Shown here piece by piece: positions 9,901-19,754 of a DNA stretch of 27,954 bases (positions are counted from its first letter, which is position 1; the number at the start of each line of letters is the position of its first letter). The translations under genes and the position numbers were made by a program. The stretch comes from Geosiphon pyriformis (taxonomy: Eukaryota; Glomeromycota; Glomeromycetes; Archaeosporales; Geosiphonaceae), in NCBI GenBank assembly GCA_016748015.1, contig JAAOMT010000177.1, positions 1 to 27,954 of the forward strand. The letters are read 5' to 3'. A model generated the notes under the pieces. The model worked only from the letters and a program-made list of their open reading frames with translations. It did no database searches and was not told the DNA's origin.

Positions 9901-12780
9901 ATAATAATAAAGAAAAAAAGAAGCATAAATTATCTGATAACAAAGAACCAAATTATAGCCAAAAAAAATTATTCTTTAATAAAGTAATTAAACCCAGTAA
10001 TTGAGAATGAAAATTGTTAAATATAAAACTTATTAAAAATGTTCCCTTACAAAAATATTAGTAGTTTTAAAAATAAAAACCTAACAGCTTTTACAACAAA
10101 TATTATTAGATATACTGTTATCTATTTTAATTATTTTACACGTGGTAAAGTAGATTTATTAATTTTTTTGATTTTAATAGGCTTAAATTGTTCTCTATTA
10201 TAAAATTGTTATTTAAATTTTTAAATGGCATATATACTTAGTTTATAGAAAAATAGTTTAATTTAAAACAAAAGTAAAAAGTCAAATTAACATGCTATTA
10301 ATAACATTTGACATCAGTGTTTTTAAAAGTATTAAAAAGATTAAAAGTGTATGTAAATTAGTTAATTAATTAATAATTTTAATGTTTTATTTGTATATTA
10401 ATAATTTTTGTACAACTTTATTTAAATTATTAGTATTAGAATATAAAAAAGTATTTTTTAAAACAAATAAAGAATTATTTGACTATAAAATCTATCTTTA
10501 AATTATGAAAATATATTTTACAATACATATAAGCACTTTTTTATTTGTGGTATAATAATTGTACTTGTGAATATTAAGCTTTTATTACTAGTATTAATAT
10601 ACTACTTTAAAATATTAATATTGTAAAGAGAAAATGGTTTCAAAAGTCAGTATTATACATTGAAAAATAGATTTGAAAATTAAAATTTAAGAGCAATGTA
10701 TAGAATTTAATTATATTAAATATGTTTAAGTACTAATATTTATTAAACTTTTACATATTAATAAATATATATTTCAATACATATTTATTTCTAATAAAAT
10801 CGTTAAAAATTTGTATTTTAATTTGCAAATAAAATATGTTCGTACTATTTTATATTATTAAATTAAACTTTTTATTACAATTATCTAATATTAAAACTTT
10901 GTGTTAAACATTAGAAATATTATATTTCTTCAAGGTTTAAAAAAATAATTGGTTTTTTTTGGAAAATTTTTTTATTTACTTTATTAATTATAAAAATATA
11001 TAATGCAAAAAACTATTGTATTATTACAATTCAGCATATAAAAAACTCATAATTTTTTTCTAGTATGGTATCAAAAAAAAGCAAAACATAAAAATATTAA
11101 ATTTATTAGATTAGTATAGTTTATACTACAGAAACATAATTAAATATAAGATTTTTATTGATACTATCAATATTTTATATGTTTATTACTTTTAAATAAT
11201 AGTTTTTATCAATTGTTAATTTGTTATTTCTTTGTTTATAAAACTGAATTTAAATTTATTGTTAAATATTATTATATTGCAATAAATTTATGGTAAAATA
11301 AATTTTGGTTGAGAAAATTTGTAAACCATTAGCCAAATTGTTGCTAAAATATTTTAGATTAAAAAAGTTTAATAAAGCATAAATCTATATTTTGAAATTA
11401 ACCTACATATTGATTTATATAAATACTAATCTTTTGAACTTGATAAAATTACTATTTTTAGAAAATTATATTTAAGTAGCTTAATATATTTAATTTTGCT
11501 GTTTATTTTTTTTTCAAAAAATAGTTATTAATATAATCATTAACTTGAATAATAATTTAATTATTAACTTAGTTATTCATTTGATCAATCATTTAATTAT
11601 TAATCTAATCAATTGTTTTTTTGAAAATATATAAGCAAAGCTTTTTCAAAGCTGTAAAAAAGTAACTTGTTCTTTTTTATATTTTGTCTTTATTAATTAA
11701 AACATCTAAGAATAAAAAATTATAATTAAGGTTTTTTTGATTTGTATTTGTGTTAGCTTTTAAGATGTATTATTGAATAAACATTTACTGAAAAATATAA
11801 ATAATATCTGTTATTGAATTTTAAAAGTGCAAATTAAAGCATAGAATTGTATTAACTGTGTTTATTAATAGTATAAGCTATTTCCTTATCTTCAAATTTT
11901 TTTAAAAAAATAACAACCAAAATATTTATGAAATTAATCTTGTATATTAAATTTATACAAATTTAATTTACTTTATATTAAATATATTTTTTTAATTAAG
12001 TTTTCAATATTTGCTCTTCTTTGCTATTTGTTAATATGTTATTTCGATATGTAACAATATTATAATTTGTTCTTAATAACAACTTTTTTGGTTTGATTAA
12101 TACCCAATTTTTTTTTTTGTAATACTTTTTATTTTTATAAATTTATTAATTTAAATAAAAAATAAGAAAATAAATATTATTAAATTGTTAGTTAATATTG
12201 TAAAAATTTTATTCAAAAATAATTTTATAATTATTTTGAATTTTATTTCAAATAAAAAATATATTAAATAAAGATTTTTGAAAAATTTAATATTAAAATT
12301 GATTTATAATACCTTATATAACTTTGATTAAAAATATAATATTTTATAAATAATTTAAAGTTTTGAGAAAATCAAAATGACAAACTCAAAAATATCTTAA
12401 AATATATACAGTAGATGTGAATAAAGAATCAATATAATTAATAATTTTTTAGTTTAATTATAATTATGTTAATTATTATTTGAATTCTTTTGGAATATTA
12501 ATTAGAATTACAAAATTTTGTTTACTTTGTTAATAAAAATAATATTAAAAATGATATTGAAATAGTTTATTCAATATTAAGCAAATAATTTTGAAATAGG
12601 TATAGTAATCTATATATTAATTAAAAAATCAAAATGAAAGATTAGTTTTAATTTAAATATTTTTTTTTTTTGAAAACTTGCTAAGTTATAACACTATTGT
12701 TATTTGATTTAATATTTTTTATTTACCTTTTCAAAAAGAGTTTACTTTTTAATAATAAAATTTTCCTTATTAAAAGTTTT
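9901..12780. other. AT-rich gene desert
   Basis: Almost three kilobases of very AT-rich, low-complexity sequence. I see no coding segment, RNA gene or ordered repeat that I can defend. AT-rich stretches such as the TTAATTATTAA-type runs near 11540-11610 recur in inverse sense near 21890-21950, but composition alone could explain that. Confidence 0.55.
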
Positions 12781-14278
12781 AACCAAATACTAATTAAAAC
12801 TTATTGAAAATCAAAGATAAAAATAAAATTTATAAGTTAATTGTTACATAATGTAATTGATATTAAAAAATTTCAATTTTACTAATAATAATTTGAATGT
12901 TTCTTAGGTCAAAAACTAGCATATTTTTAAAAATATATATTGGCCGAAGATAGATCGAAACTTGAGCAAAATCTTAATTTTAAATTCAAATTCCTTGCTT
13001 AAAATAACAAATTAGTCCAATATAAATATTCCATTGTAACCTAGAATTAGATAAAAAATACAGTGTATGAATTGCCCAAATATAGCTGAAATTACCCAAA
13101 AACCACCTGAATAAGATATCTCATTGTAACTTAATATTAGATAAAAAATACAGTATGTGAATTAACTTTTATATCAAGCCAGAACAGCAAAGAAAGTTTT
13201 TATTGTCACCATATGAACATTTAAGTAGTTTTAATTGTCCGCGTATGTGAATTTAAGTAAAACAAAATTAACGCTATCGGCAATTAAATGTCAATAACCT
13301 ATATACACTAGGAAAAAGTCTTTATTAGAAAAATATTAACGCTAAATTTTATTTAAAGTTTCAAATTTCGCTAGCTTGATTATCAAAAATTTATTAATAT
13401 GGTTTGTGTAATTCAAAGGTAAACTTAAAATTTATCAAAAATACAAGAATTTCAATGTGATTTGCCATTAAGAATTTCTGATTGTTATATATGCCCAATT
13501 GTACTGATAATATACGAATTTTTTTTAGCTCAAAATCCAATTTATTTTTAAAAATATATTCCTGAAGAAAATAGATCAAAAACTCCTCAATTTTAAATTC
13601 ATATTCCTTGCTTAAAATAGATTTTGCTCAAAGTGTAACAATATAGGTATTTCATTGTAACATAATATGAGACAGAAAATATAGTAAATAAATTGCCTAA
13701 ATATAACTGAAATTATCCAGGTGATCCACAAATTAGTTTGAATATAGATATTCCATTGTAACCTAATATGAGATAAAAAATACAGTATATGAATCAACTT
13801 TTAAAATAAATCCAGAACAGGAAAAGGAAGTTTTCATTGTTGGGCGTATGAAAATTCAAATAACTCAATGGGTAATCAGATATTATTGATAGAGGAAAAA
13901 ATTTTTATTAAGAAATATTAATATTAAACTTTATTTAAAGTTAACAAGTATTTCAAATATAGTCTAGTTTGATTATTAAGAAAGAGTTCAAAATTATTTT
14001 TATTGTTTGTGGATTTATAGCTAAACTTAGAATTATTACGAATACAAAAATTTAGCACTTTAATATTCTGTAAAATAAGAAAGTTATCAAGTAGTAATAA
14101 TATTAAATAAAAACTTATCAAAGGTTTTCATATAAAATGGGATGGTAAAGACGATTAAAAAAAAATTCTCTATCCACTTGCTATTGGAAAGAATTATATA
14201 AACTCAAAATTACCCAAGCACTCGATCTATATTAGCTGCCTATTTCAACCAAGCTTTTATTTGAAAATAACAGAAATC
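12781..14278 (+). promoter_or_regulatory. Upstream module of SSP-A, present as two tandem copies
   Basis: Sequence from about 12781 is homologous to the region upstream of SSP-D (from about 23301). Within it a unit of roughly 0.62 kb occurs twice: the first begins near 12904 and the second near 13523. Both contain a segment like CATTGTAACxTAATATxAGA, then CCAGAACAG, then the GC-containing motif (13231-13250 as ATTGTCCGCGTATG; 13831-13850 as CATTGTTGGGCGTATG). Closer to the gene are TATAAAATGG at 14131, ATTGG (inverse CCAAT) at 14183-14187 and TATATAA at 14195-14201, 84 bases before the ATG. The last 320 bases are nearly identical to those before SSP-C. Confidence 0.7.
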
Positions 14279-14467
14279 ATGAAAATCTTACAATGTATCT
14301 TGATAAATTTTATTGTCACTATCATTTTGTTCTATGGCCTCGCATCGGCACTTCCAACACCCAACGAACTCGATGAACGCGCTGTTGCTCCTGCCGCCGA
14401 TGGTGGTCCCGGTGGGCGTCCTCCACCTAATTTTGCAACCTTTAGTCCCATAAATCATAACTATTGA
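14279..14467 (+). CDS. SSP-A: small secreted peptide precursor with altered Kex2 site
   Basis: The 62-residue product begins with a clear signal peptide (MKILQ, then hydrophobic CILINFIVTIILFYGLASA). A short pro-segment, LPTPNELDER, ends at residue 34. The remaining 28 residues are rich in Gly and Pro (GGPGGRPPPNF at 43-53) and end INHNY. In the three sister copies the pro-segment ends in Lys-Arg, a Kex2-type site; here it is Glu-Arg, so processing may be altered. I chose the ATG at 14279 rather than an in-frame ATG at 14261 because all copies share the context around this ATG (AAATCATGAAA) and it starts the family-conserved sequence. No cysteines occur in the mature part. Function is unknown; secreted signal, pheromone-like peptide or effector are all possible. 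It lies between a long duplicated upstream module and a lipase-like gene on the other strand. Confidence 0.85.
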   Translation: MKILQCILINFIVTIILFYGLASALPTPNELDERAVAPAADGGPGGRPPPNFATFSPINHNY

Positions 14468-15276
14468 ACCGCTAAAAGTATCAAATGTAGTAAATTCAAA
14501 GTTAGGAAGGTATATTTATGCTAAAACAGAAAGTATTTCAATATCTGTTTTAAAATATATAGTTTACAGTTTGTATAAATTAACTTCTATTAGTGATTTA
14601 AGTTTTCAATTTGTATTTAGTGGCTTTATAATCTGTTATTTTCTATTTAGTGTTAAATATTGTTAATATTTAATAAATCTCTTATCAAAGATTGAAATTT
14701 TTGTTCTAAAATATATATTTAGAATAAAGCAAACAGCGAATTTTTTTTTTAAAACTAAAAAACATATCAAAAATTTTTTAAAACCATATTTTTATTGTAC
14801 ACTACCAGTTTTGATAATGTAGTATATAAATGAAGTGTGTTAGATAGGATAAGAATGATCATATTCTATTGTTTTTAAGCAAAAAAATTGTTTACTTATT
14901 CATTATTTAATACATTATTACATAGTTTTTATTTGAATCTGAAAAAAATATTTTTCGTAAAGCACCATTCAGAAGTGCATTATGCACAAAAAGATTAAAT
15001 CTCAACTTTTGTTTAAAATCAAAATTATAAGAGAAAAAACATTAGTCTTAAATTGATTCTTGATGAAACTGTAAAATTTATGGAAAGTTTTAGATAATTT
15101 TTGCTTTTAAACTTATTTAAAAGCTTGAAACCTTAATTTTACTCTTTAAAAAATTTATCTGTTTTAATTTTCTTGCTTTATTAATTTTGATAAAAATTTT
15201 TTATAAGCGTTTTTTTATTAAAGATGAATTTATTTATTTATTTTTTTTGTAATTTTTAAGATTTGAAAACTTTATA
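14468..15276. other. AT-rich spacer between SSP-A and the - strand lipase-like gene
   Basis: This holds the 3' untranslated regions of two convergent genes and otherwise nothing I recognise. It has long A/T runs and no splice-able coding segment. Confidence 0.5.
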
Positions 15277-16791
15277 TCAAACTGTTTTTTGAAATATATC
15301 CCAAGCTTCTTTAATATTTTTAGCCCCTTGAAATGGTGTACAATCACCCATCTTGACTCCAAAATAAGGACCATAATGAAAAAACTCATCTGGAACATTT
15401 TCTATAGATTGCCCTGCATTGCATTCCTAAAAGAAAACATTTATCAATTGAATTTGGTTACGAAGATATTTTAAGAGAGTAAAAACCAACCATATTTTCT
15501 TCATTAGCTTGTGTGGATTTTTGTGACCGCGGAATTGAAAGATTATTACAATCCCAATATACATATTCTTTATCAGGACAATAACAATTATTTGATTGCT
15601 CGATCCAAATTTCACTACCAAAATGTTTCCAATCCATTGAGACAGGAGGATATTGAGGGACATGATCATTTCCATAGGTAATACGTTGATGAACTATTCC
15701 CTGATTCATAAGTAGACTCATTGCACTATTACCCACTCTTGGAGCTCCAAAAGTGAAAATAGCTTGACCTATTCCAGTAAAATTAGTCTCAGGCCAAAGT
15801 TTAAAACTTACAATCTTATCTCTTTCAAGGGCCCACCGAAAGCCAGCGAGTGAGGCAAGTGCTATATTTCGAAATAAAATGTTAAATATTTTATAATTTT
15901 ATTTTCAAACTAAAAAGTAGAAAGAAATATTTTATCCAACCTCCACCGATACCATGCCCCGTGAAAAACACACTTCTAATCTTTGGATTATTATTCAAAG
16001 AAGTTCGTATATTTCTTAAAAGAGAGGGAAAAATAGCGTCTATATCTTCCAACACCATTTTATTGACACGAACGTTAACTTTAAACGAAGGGAGGTGTTT
16101 CACCTGGAATAAAAGTTTTCTCTGATTTATTGAATGCCATTGTTTTTTTGTTAATTTCTAAAAAAAAAAAAAAAATGAAAAATGAAAAAATAACTTTTAT
16201 TATCTTCACCATACCCTGTAAAAATATTGAAATTTCCGATTAAGAATAGTGAGAATATTACCGGACCCGGAAAGTTTACAAACAACCAATTTAAATTGGG
16301 ACTCGTCTTAAAGACTGTAAAATCAACTTGAAAAATTTTTTACAAAAAAAAGTTTTTTTTTTTAAATCAATTCAATTAATTTTAAAATTTATTTTTTTAC
16401 CATCAAAGAGAATCAAACCTTGAAATTCATACTCTGGAAATTTTTTGCAGTATCCTTTATTTGTGAAAAATGCAAGTGGTCTATAAACCAGATAATATTC
16501 ATTCCCAATTTCCATTTGTGTTTTGGAATGCGACTTTGACCGTTTAATAATTTGACTTTTTTGTAAAGGAATTTTGATTTGATTGTTCCATTTCGTTAAG
16601 CTAGAAAAAGAGTGATTTGCCTTTTGTATTTGAGAATTTTCAAGTTGAATTTCTTTAGAAACTATCCAGCTTTTGAAATCTTGATTCATGCCAAAGCAAA
16701 ACGTGGATAATAATAAAAAAATAAAAAATAATAATTTATTTCTTTCAGAGAAATTGAATCTTTTAGCGTTTAATTTTCCAAAAGATTCCAT
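15277..16791 (-). CDS. Secreted class-3 lipase-like protein, catalytic Ser replaced by Gly; possible frameshift
   Basis: Exons on the - strand that keep frame with GT..AG introns are 16791-16401, 16314-16262, 16157-15941, 15861-15491 and 15426-15277 (393 residues). A signal peptide (KLLFFIFLLLSTFCFG, residues 19-34) points to secretion. Class-3 (alpha/beta hydrolase) landmarks follow in order: FKTSPNLNWL, matching the usual FRGTxxxxNWL; VFFTGHGIGG|ALASLAG at the nucleophile elbow; FGAPRVGN; the Asp site NDHVP; and the His site FHYGPYFG near the end. The elbow should be GHSxGG, but Ser is Gly, so normal hydrolysis is unlikely. In 16157-16075 another frame reads KKTMAFNKSEKTFIPGETPPF, which aligns better with the + strand lipase (KRIALPYNTQAMI). 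This suggests a one-base frameshift near 16070-16085, or a sequencing error. If so, exon 2/3 boundaries differ (donor 16266, small exon 16215-16195). It has a full-length sister at 25840. Confidence 0.8.
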
Positions 16792-18033
16792 TATTTTATC
16801 TGGTATAATTTTTTCAACTATTAAGAAAATTTTATTTCAGTATCATCATCATCATTTTTTTTTAATTGGGATTAGAGAAACAAAGATATTCCCACTTTTG
16901 TTTATTCCTCTGTTTTTCACGCTTATAAACGAATAAATAAATTTTATTTATGAAGTAAGGATGTGATATATTATTTTGGGAACTAGATTTCTGAATTTAA
17001 TCTAAACGTAAAAATATTTTAATTAATAATGATAAGAATTTTTATAAAAAGGAATTAATTCATAAAAGTTATAGATTTTCGATTGTTTTTAAAAACTTTA
17101 TGAATAATTTTTTATTTATTTAAGAATATCAAAAGACATAATATATGAATATTTTTGAATATATCGTTGATAAATCAAAACTTTTCGGATAAAAAGTCAT
17201 GAAAAATCAATTCGTAAATATATGAATCTTCAATAACCAAACAATTATCGTCTTCAACTACCAAGTTAAAAAAAATGTATTTTTAAGGAATTTTTGATAT
17301 GATTTTAAGTTTTTTAAAAAAATATATAATTACTTCTTTTTAATCTATTATAAATATATATTTTATGACGAAATTTTAACATTAAAAAGAGAATATTAAA
17401 TTATAATTATACCAAATAAAAAAACTGGTTTTAAAGTTACTATATACAAATTGAAAATTTTTTCTACCAAAATTTCATAAAGATAATTATAACATAATTT
17501 TCGGTGAAGGTTCCTATAATTTTTGGCGATTCAAAATTTATTTGCAAAATATATCATTTTACAAGTTCGGGTAATATAAAGCAACATTTAAACCCCTTAA
17601 TATCGAGAAATCTCTATGTGGTCTGATCTTATTTTTCATTCTAGGTATAGAATAAAAAATTTTTCAGTTATCACCTACTCGAGGCTTAATTTAAAAATAA
17701 TATATATAGTATATTATTATTATTATTATTATTATAATTATTATTCAACTCAGAAATTAATCTTTATTTTGTAAAATAACTATATTTCTAATTAAAAATA
17801 AATAATATTAATAAATTTGCTAAGAATATAATTTTATAATTTAAATTATAAGATTAACTAGTTAATTTACCATTTATTTCACTAAAAAATACTTTTGTAC
17901 TTTTCATCTATAACTCCAAAGCAACGAAATATCTTTTTAATCGATAATAATGAGTGAGCTTACAATATAGAAAAGATAACATGAAATGCAACTAACTGCA
18001 TCCATGTAATTTGGAGTTTTTGCCACATGACAA
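16792..18033. other. Intergenic region between lipase-like gene and SSP-B
   Basis: Contains the promoter of the - strand lipase-like gene at its left end and the 3' end of SSP-B at its right. Otherwise it is AT-rich, with a slightly more complex patch around 17480-17690 that I could not match to anything. An open frame on the + strand at 16688-16936 is a shadow of the lipase-like exon. Confidence 0.5.
17712..17735. repeat. (TTA)n microsatellite
   Basis: About seven ATT/TTA units followed by an interrupted extension. It is intergenic. Confidence 0.85.
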
Positions 18034-18216
18034 TTAATTACATTGGTTACAAGGTTCTTGGATGGTAATTGTACTGTGATAATTGGCATCTGGATTGGTA
18101 GCACCAATAGTACGGCGTTTACCGAGCTCGTTGGGTGTTGGGAGTGTCGAAACAAGGCCATAGAATAAAATGATAGTAATGGCAAAGTTTACTAAAATAT
18201 ACTGTAAGGTTTTCAT
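18034..18216 (-). CDS. SSP-B: small secreted peptide precursor with a cysteine-containing mature peptide
   Basis: This 60-residue product shares the family prepro: MKTLQ, hydrophobic YILVNFAITIILFYGLVST, then LPTPNELGKR. The Lys-Arg at 33-34 is a Kex2-type site, followed by a second Arg. The mature portion of about 26 residues has no resemblance to the other copies: it starts RTIGATNPDANYH and ends IQEPCNQCN with two cysteines, the only ones in any mature part. It lacks the Gly/Pro-rich PPF core seen in SSP-A, C and D. The gene points left, away from SSP-C, so the two form a divergent head-to-head pair whose upstream regions are inverted copies of each other. Its promoter-proximal sequence is the most diverged of the four, suggesting an older duplicate. 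Function is unknown. Confidence 0.82.
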   Translation of the reverse strand: MKTLQYILVNFAITIILFYGLVSTLPTPNELGKRRTIGATNPDANYHSTITIQEPCNQCN

Positions 18217-18705
18217 AATTTGTGTTATTTTTAAATAATAATTTGTTTAATATAAGTAGCTTTTATCGATCAAGAATTTGGATATTTTTAGATTATATGA
18301 TTATTCTTTTCAATTGTAAGTGGATTAAGTGTCTTTTTTAATTCCTTTTACCCGTGCTATTTTATAGAAAAATTTTCTCTAGAAAAAATTAATATCCTGA
18401 ATTTTTTTTATTACATGATTCCCAATTTGTGCAAGGTTGTTTAATTTAATTTAAAAATTTCAAGTTCTAATAATTAAATTTAGAAATTTTAAAATACTGG
18501 TTCAATTTCTGTATAACTTCAATATTCATACGCCGACAATGAAAAAATCCCTTTCCATTCTAACTTGATTTAAAAAGATTGATCTACCATACTTTATTTT
18601 CTATCTAATATTAGATTATGGGTATTCTGCTAATTTCTAGATCACCTGGATATATATTGGGCAAAATCTATTTTAAAGGAGAGAACTTGAATTTCAAAAT
18701 CAATA
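18217..18705 (-). promoter_or_regulatory. Upstream module of SSP-B (inverted copy)
   Basis: Read on the - strand this matches the modules before SSP-A, C and D. A TATAAAATAGCACG-like element lies near 18351-18366 (compare TATAAAATAGCACG before SSP-D). The motif CATTGTCGGCGTATG lies at 18527-18545. Further out are the segments resembling TAATATTAGATAGAAAATA and CCAGGTGATC. Similarity ends around 18705 near a TTTTGCCCAATATA-type sequence. Confidence 0.65.
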
Positions 18706-18869
18706 TTATTTTAAGTTTTATTGCTAAAAATTTGTATTGTTCTTATTAAATTTTACTTGAATTTTAATTTATTTTGTTAGAGTTTCATAAGAAATTTAGA
18801 ATCAAGGAAATTAAAAATTAATTTAGTATTCAAGAATTTATTTGGGTTTTTGAATTTAATTAACGAAAA

Positions 18870-19577
18870 ATGTCTTGATTAAAATAGATTTTGCCCAAAT
18901 ATAACTGAAATTATTCGAATATAGTTATTTCATTATGACCTAATATTAGATAGAAAATACAGTATATGAATTGCCTAAATATAACTGAAATTATTCGAAT
19001 ATAGTTATTTCATTGTGACCTAATATTAGATAGAAAATACAGTATATTAATTGCCTAAATATAACAGGTGATCCACAAATTAGCTGAATATAGATATCCC
19101 CATTGTAACTATTATTAAATAGAAAATACAGTATGTGAATAAATTTTGGAATCATGCCAGAACAGCAAAAAGGAAGTTTTCATTGACTTAATATTAACAT
19201 TTTAAGTAGTTTTCATTGTCGGCGTATATGAAATTAAATATTATACTAACTTTAAATTTTATTTAATGTTAACACGTATTTCAAAGTTCAAAATTATTTT
19301 TATTGTTTGTGGATTCATAGCTAAACTTATTATTATCATTAATACAAAAATTTAACACTTTAATATTCTGTAAAATAAGAAAGTTATCAAGTAGTAATAA
19401 TATTAAGTAAAAACCTATCAAAGGTTTTTCTATAAAATGGGATGGTAAAGACGATTAAAAAAAAATTCTCTATCCACTTGCTATTGGAAAGAATCATATA
19501 ACCTCAAAAATATCCAAGCACTCGATCTATATTAGCTACCTATTTCGACCAAGCTATTATTTGAAATAAGAGAAATC
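18870..19577 (+). promoter_or_regulatory. Upstream module of SSP-C
   Basis: Homologous to the other SSP upstream modules. In order it has an 80-bp tandem repeat (listed separately), GCCAGAACAGCAAAAAGGAAG at 19156-19176, the motif CATTGTCGGCGTATATG at 19214-19230, TATAAAATGG at 19431, ATTGG at 19483-19487 and a TATA-like CATATAA at 19495-19501. From about 19270 to the ATG it is nearly identical to SSP-A apart from a deletion of about 30 bases near 19280, so A and C are the youngest pair. Confidence 0.7.
18901..19140 (+). repeat. 80-bp tandem repeat upstream of SSP-C
   Basis: The unit starts ATAACTGAAATTATTCG at 18901 and again at 18981, with only one or two differences over 80 bases. A third, more diverged unit starts ATAACAGGTG at 19061. 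Each unit contains a version of CATTxTGACCTAATATTAGA and AGAAAATACAGTATAT. Single or double diverged units also occur before SSP-A, B and D, so the local expansion happened at SSP-C. Confidence 0.85.
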
Positions 19578-19754
19578 ATGAAAGTCTTACAGTATATCTT
19601 AATAAACTTTATCGTCACTATCATTTTATTCCATGGACTCACCTTGGCACTTCCAACACCCAACGAACTCGATAAACGCGGTACTACTCAGACCAACGAG
19701 AGTGGTTTCCCTACTGGCCCTTTTAAGTGGCCCCCACCCTTTGTTTATTATTAG
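19578..19754 (+). CDS. SSP-C: small secreted peptide precursor
   Basis: The 58-residue product has the family signal peptide (MKVLQ, then YILINFIVTIILFHGLTLA), the pro-segment LPTPNELDKR with a Kex2-type Lys-Arg at 33-34, and a 24-residue mature part starting GTTQTNESG and ending GPFKWPPPFVYY. The mature part is Pro- and aromatic-rich and keeps the G-P-x-x-PPPF core that SSP-A and SSP-D show in related form. The ATG context is AAATCATGAAA, as in SSP-A and SSP-D. Upstream DNA and prepro coding sequence are almost identical to SSP-A, whereas sequence after the Lys-Arg codons barely aligns. Function is unknown. It is short enough to be missed by standard gene callers. Confidence 0.85.
   Translation: MKVLQYILINFIVTIILFHGLTLALPTPNELDKRGTTQTNESGFPTGPFKWPPPFVYY

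Noticed and set aside
13394-14121. Three 61-65 codon - strand frames in the SSP-A upstream region.
   Set aside because: They fall in the duplicated non-coding module, are not preserved as frames in the other module copies as far as I can see, and look like chance.
16450-16458. GTATCCTTT on the + strand, resembling a U12 donor.
   Set aside because: It lies antisense within a coding exon of the - strand lipase-like gene, with no U12 branch site or acceptor paired to it.
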